From assembly GCF_964355755.1 (NCBI RefSeq), contig NC_092673.1, positions 18,543,001 to 18,607,000 of the forward strand: a stretch of 64,000 nucleotides of DNA, read 5' to 3'. Positions 9,228-20,731 of the stretch are shown here, piece by piece. The translations under genes and the position numbers were made by a program. The DNA is from Antedon mediterranea (lineage: Eukaryota > Echinodermata > Crinoidea > Comatulida > Antedonidae). Numbering within the stretch: the first letter of the stretch is position 1; each line of letters starts with the position of its first letter. Below the pieces are notes generated by a model that saw only the letters and a program-made list of their open reading frames with translations, had not been told where the DNA came from and ran no database searches.

Positions 9228-12200
9228 AAAGGGGACTAGATGCCGCCTATAATCTGGCCCCCCATACTAAATACGACAATTTTAAGGCAAAATACTTAGG
9301 GAATTCAGATAATATTGATTTGTTACTTAACGACAGAAATTACGTTAAAGGAAATTTACCAGATGGTAGAAATGTTTTAACTTTATTTGACAGTGGTTCA
9401 ACTAGAACTATAATCTCACAATCGTACGTTAATTCCTCACTTTATTTATCGCGTTTAAAGCCAGTTAAAGTGAACACAACTAAATTTCGATTAGGTAACG
9501 GTGACTTCTTATATGCCAACCACTTAGTGCAATTCGAATTATTTATCCAAGGACACAAATTTAAAATGTCAGCATTAATCGTTAAAAATTTGACAGGTAT
9601 TGACCTGATACTTGGAACCGAAACATTGTCTGAACTCGACGGTACTTTAAATTTTAAGGAAAACACATTTCGCATTAGACCAAAGATTTTTAGCTTTCGT
9701 CCTGTACACAAGCTTTTTCTTAAACCCGGTGATACTAAAACAGTTAAATTAAAAGGAAGGGTTCCCGCCTTTGTACGCAATTCTGATGTTGTTCTACATG
9801 CAACCACCCATATTTCAAAACTTTGTCCATCAGATATGTTAGTAAAATTACATAGAGGAGAAACCAACATTGATATCACTAACAACACAAACAGAAACGT
9901 ATCTCTAAATACACATCAACCTATCGCGAGCCTTCACTTAACCAACCTTGTAACAGTTACTAACGACCTACCAATTGATAGAATAAAGTTGACCAATGAC
10001 AACGCAAACAAGTACCCACATTTAGAACGTACAGACCCATTGCTAACTTTAACCGAGGAAGAAATAATTAGAAAACAAGTTGATTTAACAGACAGCGTTT
10101 TAACACATAGAGAAAAAGAAGATTTGTATAAAACCTTACAACAAAACAGAAACGCATTTTCACTTTATGGTGAACTATCTAGCTGCCCAAACTTCAAAGC
10201 TGACATACACCTCTCTAACGATGAACCATTTTTTATTCGACCATACTTCGCGACAGACAAAGACAAAAATGTTATTGAGGCCGAATTGAACAAATTAGTC
10301 AAACTAGGAATCTTAGCAGTAGGACACCAATCGTATACTTCCCCTGTCCTTCTTGTTTCAAAGAAAAATTCAAAAGATAAAAGAGTTGTCACAGACTTTC
10401 GCTATCTCAATTCCAGGATAAAACGTATTAATCACCCATTCCCATTATTGGCCGAAACTTTGAAAACAATAGGTAACGCTAATGCACAGATTCTTAGCGT
10501 AATTGATTTGAAATCAGCGTTCCACTGTGTACCATTAGCCGAACATGCCCAACAATACACAGGTATAGCTTCATATCATGGTGGAAAGCATTATTATTAT
10601 AAGAGATTAGCACAAGGATTAAACGTTTCGCCAGGTATATTTCAAGCAAAGATTGACGAAATTTTAAATGAAATCCCAAATTCTAGAGAATTCTGTATCG
10701 CCCATCACGATGATATTATCTTATTTAGCCAAGACAAATTTGCTCATAAGCAGCACCTTGTTTCCGTTTTACAAGCCCTACAATTAAATGGTTTTAGAAT
10801 TTGTCCAAAGAAATGTAAGTTATTCAAGAATAAAGTGCAATATATGGGACACACCATCCTGATTAATTCTTCAGGACACGCATGTATCACACCATTAGGC
10901 GACAGGTGTGCAGCTATCCGAAATTTGCCAGTCCCACGAACCCATAAAGAAACTAAACGATTTATTGGTGCAGTAAATTATGTATCCCATTTTTTCCCTC
11001 AAATACAATCAATTTTACGTCCGTTACATACACTCGCGAGTAAACGCCGAAAATTTGTTTGGTCTACTGACCACCAGAAAGCATTTGACGAAATTAAACA
11101 ATTAATGGTTAAACCACCAACTCTTCAAATGCCTAGAAAATAAGGTAGATTTACGCTATATAGCGACACTTCAAGAACCGCAACAGGTTCATATTTAACA
11201 CAAACAGTAAACGGTAAAGAACACATAATAGGTTATTATTCCAAAATCTTACCACAAGCCTGTCAACGATATAGCGTCACAGAATTAGAGTTATTTGGAC
11301 TTTACATTAACGTTTCAGCATTTCGACATTTACTAAAGGGTTGCGAATTTGATGCATTCGTAGACCACTCAGCAATTGTACAAATTTGGAATTCAAAAGA
11401 TCAGCCATGTACACCCCGTTTACAGAAACTAATATTACGATTGTCCGGATACATTTTCCAAATTGGTTATAAGAAAGGAACTGAATTAGTTTTAGCAGAT
11501 TTTCTCTCCCGAGCCCCTCGTGACGACGATTCCGAAATTGATCAAGTTGTACCCATTGCATTTAATATTACAGAGACTGAATCTCTTAACCCGATTACAA
11601 ACACATCGACTTGCAGACCAGTAACAAGGTCATACGCCAAGCAAATGGGAATAAATATACCTGACCTACATAAACCCAAACCAGTACAAACGCCTGTCAT
11701 TATTCAAAACCCAGTGACAACAAACACGCGACCTACACCTCAACCTACCGCTACACCGCAAATAATCACGAGACAACAAACAAACGCACATCGATCACCG
11801 CCCATCACAACGCCACCCATCGTAACACCACCCCCAATACGTAATGTAAACATTCGACAACCTCCAGAGGAACGACTAGTAGACAAAAATAAACAAAGCA
11901 AAGACACTACACATCAAAATGTACCAGTTGAATTGTATACATCGCCCAAACCACTAGTACCCAACATAACCGAATTTAAGTCAGCACACATCCCAAAACA
12001 ACAAGACTTAGATAGATTAATGGATGTTATTCAAAGAAAGATAATTAGAGATTATAACCTCCCAGTAGATGTTAAACAATTACGTGTTGAACAAGAAACT
12101 TCACCATTTTTTAAGCCAGTTTACGATTATTTAGTTCATGATATCCTTCCAGCTGATAAGAAAGCAGCTCGTGCAGTTCAGAATAAGTCAGAGCAGTACA

Positions 12201-13705
12201 TATTGTGCAACGGTTTACTATTCCGTTTATTTTTCCAAGATAAAGGTGGAGAATTTGTATTGCAATTAGCTGTTCCTGAAAACTTAGCAGAGACCGTTAT
12301 TTCTCAGTATCACGACAATTTGTTAAGTAGCCACCAAGGTACGATGCGTACTTACCTTACTATTAGGAAATTATTTTACATGCCCCTTATGTTCGAGAAA
12401 GTCAACAATTATACCCAAGCGTGTCTTAGATGTCAACAATTTCGTCCCAAAACCGATAAATTACGTCCTTTACACGATCGAGTACCAGCAACTTACCGTC
12501 CCTTTCATACACTCAGTCTAGATTTTAAGAGTATGCCAACATCACCTTCAGGTTTTAAACATATTATGGTAGTATGTGATGAGATAACTAGATTTTTGAT
12601 TTGTGTACCTTTGAAATCCATTGATGCCGAAACAATTTGTGAAGCACTAATTCAAAAGGTCATCAGTATTTTTGGACCCCCATCTCGTCTTATTTCAGAT
12701 GCAGCAACCTCCCTTACAGGAAAATTATTAACACTATTATGTAACACCCTTAATATTGATAGGAAAATCATCAGCGTCCACAATCACGGTAGTTTACAAG
12801 TTGAACGTCATATCCGCACCGTATCGGACCTGTTAAAGGTCAACCTTAACCAATTCGGAACAGATTGGGTTAGATTTGTATCAACAACATGTTATGCTTA
12901 TAACTTGTTTTCATCCCCACATCTAGGAAACCACTCCCCTTACGAATTAGTTTTTGGCCGCCAACCTCCAAGTTTGACCTCATTAGCATTTAACCCTATT
13001 TCAGGATTGTCTCATTCCTATGAAGAATACTTTGAACACCTCAAGAAGAAATTTCAAAACATTTCACAGACAATGCTACAATTACAGCGAACACAACAAA
13101 ACGTCCAAAACTCAAAGATTTCCCAACGCTTAGAAAAAAGTCCAATTTACTCAGTAGGACAACTCGTATATTTATACAAGCCAACATCATCATCACTAAC
13201 GGCAAATTCAAAGAAAATCGCCGCAGAATGGGTCGGACCTTTAGTAATTCATGAAGTACTAGACAGAACACATTACATCCTAGCGACGATTAAAGGAGAA
13301 ATACTTCGCGACGTATTCAATTATAACAGACTGAAACCCTGTTTTATGAGAACACCCAAAGAACGCAACAATTTTACACATCTCCAAAAACTGAAACAAT
13401 TGTTGAATGAACCCACCGATGATAATAACGATAAAATCCAAAACACCATTAATGTAGTAAATGACGAAACCAATGTTGAATTTGTAGACGAACATGATAA
13501 GACACCCAACCAATTGCAATCAGATACCCTTACACATCCAACTAAGATAGAACCCCTTAACTTGCAACCTTACATTGACTGTGTAGAGAATAACATGGGA
13601 TTAGCATCCCCATTCCAAATGAAAGAAGAACAAATTAAAATGGACCTGAAATGGAATTTCGATTTTCAAGAAATTCACACATGTTATTTAAATGTATCAA
13701 ATTAA
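9209..13705 (+). pseudogene. pol: Ty3/gypsy Pol with one in-frame stop
   Basis: The frame is open from 9209 to 13705 except for one TAA at 11141-11143. Order: aspartic protease (LFDSGSTRTIIS, 9389 on); reverse transcriptase with HHDDIILFS near 10703, a His-His in place of the usual Tyr-x before the catalytic Asp pair; RNase H after the stop; integrase with a His2Cys2 finger (YHDNLLSSHQG, CLRCQQ), a catalytic triad (Asp near 12514 and 12694, Glu near 12804) and a GPY/F-like module (EWVGPLVIHEVLDRTHYILA) followed by about 130 residues of tail. A Pro/Thr-rich insert lies at about 11640-11870. The stop falls between RT and RNase H, so it would truncate Pol unless read through. I treat it as a recent nonsense change. 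Confidence 0.85.
9221..9234 (+). promoter_or_regulatory. Candidate -1 frameshift site between gag and pol
   Basis: The gag stop sits inside TTTTTAAAAAGGGG. The pol frame, which is -1 relative to gag, is open from 9209, so the frames overlap by about 19 nt and no pol ATG is needed. A -1 slip on the T run would bypass the stop. Retroelements commonly make Gag-Pol this way. The site is not a canonical heptamer and no downstream pseudoknot was tested. Confidence 0.45.
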
Positions 13706-15950
13706 CACAAACCCACACAAATAAAAACAAAATGTATAGTATTTTGAGTAAAAACGAAATTTTAAGATACCATGGTAAATTAGCGAAAATTACTCACGCC
13801 ATTGCAATATTCTATTTCAACGGCCGTCGGAAGCCTCTATATTCACGACGTCACATATACATACGATGATATCGAGAGCGTGTATGCCGCCCGATAGTCA
13901 GTGTGAATGATCGACGGCCTGGAAAGATACGCGAAGCGTTGACACTAATACTAATTTATTCAATATCTAATGTTGTTGAAATATAGGTCCCTAAAATGTA
14001 CTTCGTTTGTTCTAAAACCCGAATTTAGAAGGCCTACCTCCCAAACCTTTACTAGGCCTCTATGCCCCCAATCCAGAGCGCGGAGTCGATCCACCACCCA
14101 CATCATGCGGCGAGGCTCCGTTTCATGTGTATCCAAGGACCAAAGCGATATCAACAACTTGCTGCGCTCATTGTCAAGCCAAAGTAAAATATGAATAAAA
14201 TTCGTTTTCGAACTGCCTGATTCGTGACAAATAAATTATCATCTCATATTACTAATTTAATTCTGCTAAACTAAAAACTAAAGAAACTAACAAATTTTAG
14301 CAGTATAAATTACGAACGATATACAAAATACACGAACGGAAAATATGGATACGCATCATTGCGCACGGAGCTGTATCCCGGACAACGTTGCCAGGCCAAC
14401 TTCGGTATTGCCAGAAAAAAACCGTTGATTTTAAGATTTTAAATCGTCATTTACTCGATGAATAACCGTTTATACGGTAATAATTTTATCTAAAAAAATT
14501 CTAAATACGTTTCTGCAAATGCACAAGCATTTTTTAGAAAATACTCCATAGATTTCAAGAGTTATAGCCAAAAAACTGCAAATTTTCCATTGGAGGGATA
14601 GGAATATATTCGCAAAGTGACGTCACCCGCGAATTTTTTTGATTTTCAAATGGGGCTTTCCCCAAAAGGGCCAATTTATATTTTGTAACAATATACATTC
14701 TAGCAACACCTAATAGCCCCCAAAACATCATTCTAAAATGAAAAAAAATCGAAAATCCATTTCAGGTCCATTTTAAGGAACAAACTAATTTAATTATGAC
14801 GGCACCTAATGATTCATATATGACATTAAACCGAGGTAGATTTAAAGCAGGACATTTCCAAGTTTTAGTTTCATACTCTAAACCGACTTCAGCCAAACGC
14901 AACACTGATAAAACAAAACAAGAATCTAATGATCGCAAATTTTGGTGGAATATTGACAGATATAACGATACAGATAAATTGATTAAAGAGATCATTAATG
15001 ATAAACAGATACCGATAAGTGGATCGCCAAAACGATTCATAAAACGTTTGTATAATGCAACGAATTACTGATTTAATTTTTTTTGCAAGATTATTTTTAA
15101 ATTACGACATTTGCTAAATTATTGATAGCATAGTCTACGTATTTGATGAGATTTGTTTAGTAATGATGTGATTTCAGTTAAAAGAGAATTGAATTTATGT
15201 GTAAGTATTGATTTTGTAACGAGTTTGATAATGATTAATTTTGAATTTTGAATGATCGATATATTGAGATATTAAAAAGAACGACAATCATTTTGTAACA
15301 AATATTTTGTTTAACCTTTGAGTCGTTAATCTCAAGCATTAATTAATTGATATACAATAACAGGAGATTTTCTTAGTACTTTTAATTGTAATTTTTTTTG
15401 ACATTGAGTACAAAAGTCGAATTTGTCGATTGATTGAAATCGTAATTACCTGTGAATATAAATGCTTAAATCGATAAAGTTGTGACGATAATGATATATT
15501 GTGGATAAGTTTGTGTCAACGGGACACACACATTTGTTTCTTTAAAGTTTTAAGTGATTGAGTTTGATATTTTGATTTTAGGCTAATCAGCCACAGTTTT
15601 CTTGAGTTTTATGTTTTAATTTGATGATTTATGTTTGAAGGCCATTAGAACGCGATGAGTTGTCGCACAATTTGACGTATGTTCAATGTAACATACTATT
15701 TTTTTAAGTTTTGTATTTTTATTTTTAACTGATTTATGTTTGATTTACGCGAATTTTATACCAAATTCATTTTTGATTTTAATTTTTTAAAGAGAGAGAA
15801 GAGAGAGAGTGAAAGTGATAAGGTTACACTTCAGAGTCAATGGTTTTGGCTAACTCAATTTTTGCTTATATGTATAATAATGTTTTTTTCTTTTATATAA
15901 CTTTAATTTTGCATGCCACTATTATAACCATTTTTATATTTTAAATAGAT
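13706..15950. other. Long 3' non-coding part of the Ty3 element
   Basis: Apart from the small ORF at 14796-15071 I see no gene. The first 500 bases are GC-richer than the rest, with CGACGTCAC and CGGCGAGG words; the later part is AT-rich with a GA repeat at about 15791-15810. A possible captured host fragment near 13790-14200 could not be identified. Confidence 0.5.
14796..15071 (+). CDS. Small basic ORF of unknown function in the 3' part of the Ty3 element
   Basis: A 91-residue ORF in the 2.3 kb between pol and the 3' LTR. It starts at an ATG and is Lys/Asn/Asp-rich with a KFWWNIDRYND stretch. No signal peptide or membrane segment is visible, so it does not look like an envelope protein. 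I do not recognise it. An antisense frame overlaps it at 14762-15040. It may be a real accessory ORF or chance. Confidence 0.3.
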   Translation: MTAPNDSYMTLNRGRFKAGHFQVLVSYSKPTSAKRNTDKTKQESNDRKFWWNIDRYNDTDKLIKEIINDKQIPISGSPKRFIKRLYNATNY

Positions 15951-15976
15951 TAAAAAAAAAAAGGGAAACAGAGGGA
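15947..15976 (+). promoter_or_regulatory. Polypurine tract of the Ty3 element
   Basis: A pure purine run, AAAAAGGGAAACAGAGGGA preceded by more As, ends exactly at the TG of the 3' LTR. In LTR retroelements this primes plus-strand DNA synthesis. Confidence 0.9.
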
Positions 15977-16671
15977 TGTAATATAACGATATACTGTTAT
16001 ATTTAAGAAATCGACCTCTGTATCGGAATTTAAATAGGTTCACAAACTTGACCCAGAAAGTCCGGAGGAGAGTTTGTCCAGATGTTTTAATGACCATTTA
16101 GTTTATAATAGAATCCCTAAAGAAAACACTTAGCTTAACTTTGCGACCGTTCCCATCGTAAAACAATGAGATACTGACAGTTTTAAGCAGAGATTCGACA
16201 GGGCCAATTCATCATTGTAACCTCCCCAGATAAGATCAATCATTCCCACTTAAACACCCCTGGATCAACTTAGGACCAATCGTTACCCTCACAGATGACG
16301 TAATGACATTATGCAAATGAACTGAGCCAATATACTCCCAAGTTTCAGAAGGGCCCAGACACACCTTGCAGCCACCTCACGGAGCACACACCTTACAGCC
16401 ACCTCACGGAGCACACACCTTACAGCCACCTCACGGAGCACACACACCTTACAGCCACCTCACGGAGCACACACCTCACAGCCACTTCTTCAGAAGCAGA
16501 CCTACACACTTCACACCTCACTGACAGCATCATTGAACGTCCGTTCCTTATCTATACTTATAGTTGTATATTGTACTGAAGTATTATACTGAATAAATAA
16601 TATATGTGTTACGACAGTCAAGCGAGTTAGAGTCTTTCATTAGTACCTCAACAACCCAACATTATATTACA
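15977..16671 (+). repeat. 3' LTR of the Ty3/gypsy element
   Basis: Direct repeat of 6836-7528 with a few substitutions and two extra bases in the minisatellite (about 16360-16480). It ends ATATTACA and is followed by TAAT, the target duplication. Confidence 0.95.
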
Positions 16672-17479
16672 TAATATACAAATTCTTATAATTGCGTGCA
16701 ACTTCAATAGCTTAAATTGTCCTTGGCTGTACTGCTATGATTATTAGTTTCTCACTCATGGTTCAAAATTTGGCACAAAACATTTTCAATGAGTTGAAAG
16801 ATTAAGAGAATTATTTAATTGGTCAGATGTTTTGTCTTATTCTGACGTAATTGCACTTTATACTCAGTTCAATGAGAACACTTTGCGAACAAATTTAAAA
16901 GTATTTCACAGATTGGACTCAAACCCATGACCTCCAGATTACTAGCATTGCGTATATACCTCCAGACCACCGAGCTCAGTAGTATAGAGAGGTTTGAGTC
17001 CCATCCACACACTCATTATAGTGTAAATATTTTTTTTAAATGGTTACACATTATTTTAGTTACTGTTCATGTATTTATTACAACAGATGGCATGGTAATG
17101 ATACCACAACCAAAGTTGGCTGCAATAATATTAAAAACATGAAAAACTATTTTTGTTATAAAATTAAATAGAACTAACACTGTGCAAGTAAAGTTGAAAT
17201 AAATGAATTGAGGAAAATAGACAATCTTACATTGCTGTATATAAATTGTTCTGCTAGTTAACTTAATGACATGTTCAAATATAAGCTGTATTATCTAGTA
17301 CTGTACAGTGTTAATATAATCTTGACAATAAAGATGATTTGGTACTATTGTTGTTAAGAAGTTATACTCTAAAGAGAGCTAACATTGTAAGTTTGTGATG
17401 GAAGAAAGTATAATTGTATTATGAAGGAGATTGTAACTACTATATAACAAACACTATTAAAATAATATTTATTCTGCAG
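16672..17479. other. Gene 1 intron with a SINE-like inverted tRNA fragment
   Basis: No exon is recognised. At 16917-17003, GGACTCAAACC and GGTTTGAGTCC face each other, with ACCTCCAGACCACCGAGCT between. Read on the minus strand, these resemble A-box and B-box words of a tRNA-derived SINE. Some text near 16705-16740 recurs near 50380-50420. The ZU5 exon acceptor is at 17470-17479. Confidence 0.4.
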
Positions 17480-18006
17480 ATCGAATGGAGTTAATTGTGG
17501 GATCCACAGGTGGAACTCTTCACCTTAAGGATGAAGACATCAAGTTGGACATACCACCTGGAGCAATAGAAGAAGGAAAAACAGTTAAAATATCACTAGA
17601 AAATATTTTGGAGGAAACAGACATGCCTGTATCTCATCCACTTGAATCAATAATATCACCTATTGTTAAATGTGGACCAGAAGGCACCATCTTCCACAAG
17701 CCCTGTTTACTGTCATTTCCACACGATGCTGTAAATGAAGAGTTTTGGGAATTCTCTTTACTTTTTAAAGAGTGCTTTCAAGATGAATGGAAAGAAAAAC
17801 CAGAAATTGATGAGAAGGACATACGTTTTACTTTAAAAGATGGTCAATTGTGTATATATTTAAATCATTTCTGTTGTCATGGATTCATGGGTCGAATTAG
17901 AAATGTTTTTCATGCAAAAAAAAGTATAAAGTTGGGAGTTTTTGGAAAGATGCTTGTAAATGAATATAAAATTCGAGTAAAATTCTGGAAATCAGGAAAA
18001 TACAGG
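17480..18006 (+). CDS. Gene 1 exon: ZU5 domain and start of UPA domain
   Basis: A 527-nt exon with acceptor TTATTCTGCAG, entering in phase 1 and leaving in phase 0 at GTAATT. Residues 1-135 look like a ZU5 domain: GSTGGTLHL, then DIPPGAIEEGKTVKISLEN, a CGPEGTIFHKPCLLSFPH strand pair, and LNHFCCHGFMG near the end. ZU5 is a beta domain of UNC5 netrin receptors, ankyrins, PIDD and ZO-1. From about residue 143, IKLGVFGKMLVNEYKIRVKF fits the start of a UPA domain, which follows ZU5 in UNC5 and PIDD. In those proteins the ZU5-UPA pair contacts a C-terminal death domain and controls its exposure. Confidence 0.85.
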
Positions 18007-18325
18007 GTAATTTTTTATTTATCAAAATATGTTTAAAAAATTATAAATTGAAAAAGAATTTGTTAAAATTGGAAACAGAGAAAATATGGTAAACATTACA
18101 ATTTGAGAAAATCAGAGAAAGTGATCAATCACACCGCCATTAAAATGTTTTTGGTTATTATTTTTCCAGTTATAGTTGTTTTTAAACATTTTTTTATTTG
18201 ATTAGATTGATTCCTGATATAACAAAAAATCAGAGTTAGAAAGATTTGTACTTTATTAAACAGTCTAGTGTTTTAAACAGTTTTTACATCTTTGAATATT
18301 TTTATGTATTCTGTATGCACTTCAG

Positions 18326-18463
18326 AAAGTTGAAGAAGAAACATCAAACCAGGGTGAGAACCTATTAGAATCAGTTACAGTTATACATTCTTTGTATAAA
18401 AACATGGAAATTAGTGTTGAAATACCAAACCAGGAATGGCAAGTAGACGGTGAAAATATAAAA
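18326..18463 (+). CDS. Gene 1 exon: UPA domain, second part
   Basis: A 138-nt phase 0-0 exon, TTCAG before and GTAAGA after. It encodes 46 residues including ESVTVIHSLYKNMEISVEIP. The alternation of strand residues matches the UPA region after the LGVFG strand in the previous exon. A GGTGAG donor-like site inside (18352) would cut the exon short, but the open frame continues through it. Confidence 0.65.
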
Positions 18464-18751
18464 GTAAGAATTTTGTTCAATAATTTAAAAAAAAATCAAT
18501 TTGTTTTATCACAACATGTACAATATCAAATCAGAGAGCTATAAATTTATACCTCACTGATCAAATAGGTGTATGCGGTGATCACTGTGCATAGTAACCA
18601 AGGAGTTTCAGTAATGTTTTAATGATTGACAAACACCTGTAAATTCACAGGTGTTTTTTAAAAGTTCCGAAAATTTGCTTTTAGAGCTTTCTACAGTTAT
18701 CCAACTTTTATGAAAAATCAATCTAAATAACTGTATGACTTTTTCCTCTAG

Positions 18752-18890
18752 ATTATACCTGCTGAGTATCTATGGTGTAAAAGACCATCAAAGACATTTT
18801 GTTTAAAAAGAAATATTTCGACAAATGTTCTGAAGGCAAAAGTATCGCTATCACAAGATTCAAATGATATTCCTGAAGTGGAAGTGAATT
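18752..18890 (+). CDS. Gene 1 exon: UPA domain, third part
   Basis: A 139-nt exon, acceptor TTTTCCTCTAG and donor GTACGT, phase 0 in and 1 out. It encodes 46 residues with IIPAEYLWCKRPSKTFCLKR and a following KAKVSLSQDSNDIPE strand. It completes a UPA-sized region of about 125 residues with the two preceding exons. Confidence 0.6.
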
Positions 18891-19228
18891 GTACGTTTTC
18901 CTAATACTAACATTAATAACAGAAGTGTAAACCTATAAATAAGTGTCCCTCTCCTATACAGACCATTTAAAGAGAGACCTCGTAGGTTGAAAAGGAGAGA
19001 CTCATGTTGTAGAATCAAATTGTGTTGAAAAATAATGTTGTATTCGTCTCTCTATTATATTGATCTGTAAACAGGCACAATACGATTTACAGACAGTTAC
19101 AGAAGTACAATTTTACTGTGTTAGTTAACTTTTAATATTTGAACCTGTGATGTAGTGTGTATCAATATCATAATAATCACACATAATCTGAAATAATTAT
19201 TAATATTGAATATTTCATTTTTTTGCAG

Positions 19229-19258
19229 GTGATATTGAAGTATTGGTTTCAATTCCAT
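19229..19258 (+). CDS. Gene 1 micro-exon, end of UPA-like region
   Basis: A 30-nt phase 1-1 candidate between TTTTTTTGCAG and GTATGT, encoding about ten residues (DIEVLVSIP). The acceptor is strong. Because it is a multiple of three it could be skipped without breaking the frame. Confidence 0.45.
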
Positions 19259-19517
19259 GTATGTTATATTGTAAACAAGTAGATTAAGTCAGTAGAAACT
19301 GTAGTAATTTAGTTTATTTTTAAATGCTTAAAAAGTAAATAATTTATATATTTTCTTTATGAAAAACGGAGAATTCATCCCTCCAAATACAGCAATATCT
19401 GTTATGACTAAAAGTTGCACAAACTGCATCTGTTGTTTTTGGTAGGAATTCAAATTAACATGCTTCCTAGGACAAAAACAAAATGTTATAATAATTTGAA
19501 TAATTTATTTGTTACAG

Positions 19518-19547
19518 GTAAATTTGGACCATCAAGATCAGATCCAG
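19518..19547 (+). CDS. Gene 1 micro-exon, Gly/Ser/Pro linker
   Basis: A 30-nt phase 1-1 candidate between GTTACAG and GTATAA, encoding KFGPSRSDP. It resembles the linker at the end of the 3031-3558 exon. It joins the UPA region to the C-terminal DED exon in frame. Confidence 0.45.
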
Positions 19548-20075
19548 GTATAATTATTACTTATATTTATTAGTTATTTACATACATTCTCAGTAAGCAG
19601 AGGGTCCACTAATTAAAGTTTGATTCATAATTTTCAATAAGTTACATTTTATTTGTTTACAAAGAATCCAGTTTCAACCAAGAACAACATTAGAGTGACT
19701 GTGTAAAATTTAACAGTAATAATTAAGATCTGCAGTATATTTATTTCTGAAAAAAGTTTTCTATTTGTCATGGAAAGAAATGATTTAAATGTCAAAATAA
19801 AGAAATTTAAGTAAATAAATAACCTTCTGAAATGAGGTCAAATTTAGACCATGATTGTAAAAATTGCTCACAAAAACTGTTTAAAAACAAGTTTATCGAG
19901 TTTGCAATCATTTGGGTTTTTAAAACGGATTTTTTTTAATAGGAAAAAATTCTTTTTGTCTACGATTTCTAGTGCCAGAGAAAACAATTTTTTTTTAAAT
20001 TATTGTTTTTGCCAGCAGAAACAGGCCCATAGCTTCATTATAAAAAAAATAATACTGATTTATTTCTTTTTGCAG

Positions 20076-20608
20076 TCACTGTAAATCCATGGCAAGAAAG
20101 GTTCAACAAGTTGAAACATGACCTTAGTCTACTCTATGTTGGTGATAAATTTCTCTTACTGAGATGCTGTCTCTTTGACCACATAGGTTTACTGCACCTT
20201 ACTGATCCAGGTTGCACCACCGCACATTACCTATTTAACAAACTCCATGAAAAGCGTTATATCTCGCCTACTAATGTCAGTCTATTGTTAGACATTGCTA
20301 AAGTATCAGATCTGAACGATGCTGAAATTCTTATAAATCAGTATGTGATTGACAACAAGGTTCCAAACACTGATGAAGAAAAACTTTCACCATATAGGTC
20401 AAAATTGTGTAAGGCATTAAAACAATTTGACTTAAATACTTTAAATGGTGTAATTGCTTTCTATGGATTGGATTCAATAAAAATGCAATTTCCAACCATT
20501 TGGGATTTAGTGTTTCACCTGGAGAGAATTGGAAAATTAGTCGAAAAATCAGAAAGAAAGAGGTTTGCTGAACTTCTTGGACCAATCGCAAACAATATAC
20601 TGTTAACG
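20076..20608 (+). CDS. Gene 1 exon: C-terminal tandem DED
   Basis: A 533-nt exon with acceptor TTTCTTTTTGCAG, entering in phase 1 and ending in phase 0 at GTATGT. About 177 residues form two DED-like bundles. The first (about 10-90) has FLLLRCCLFDHIGLLHL and YISPTNVSLLLDIAKVSDL; the second (about 105-175) has LSPYRSKLCKALKQF and TIWDLVFHLERIGKL. It is clearly related to the exons at 42566 and 5243 and to the relic at 48758. In ZU5-UPA proteins a death-fold module normally sits at this position, so this may be the one regulated by ZU5-UPA. Confidence 0.8.
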
Positions 20609-20731
20609 GTATGTATTTCGTTAATTAAACATGCTTTTAAAAAACCCACAAAAATGCCATTCACCAACCTGTAACCTAGTAGTTATATTTTTTATACAAC
20701 CTGTAACCTAGTAGTTATATTTTTTATACAG

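Larger units (their letters stand above)
6836..16671 (+). mobile_element. Full-length Ty3/gypsy LTR retrotransposon
   Basis: The element runs from TG to CA with direct LTRs of 693 and 695 bp, and has a candidate primer site, gag, pol and polypurine tract. It is flanked by the 4-bp duplication TAAT (6832-6835 and 16672-16675). Domain order protease, RT, RNase H, integrase is the Ty3/gypsy order. The two LTRs look nearly identical, so insertion was recent. A stop codon interrupts pol at 11141. No envelope-like frame was recognised. It is inserted in an intron of gene 1 in the same orientation. Confidence 0.95.

Noticed and set aside
9442-9888. 148-residue minus-strand ORF inside Ty3 pol
   Set aside because: Shadow of the coding strand; no recognisable motif.
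14762-15040. 92-residue antisense ORF in the Ty3 3' region
   Set aside because: Overlaps the sense ORF fully; no reason to prefer it.
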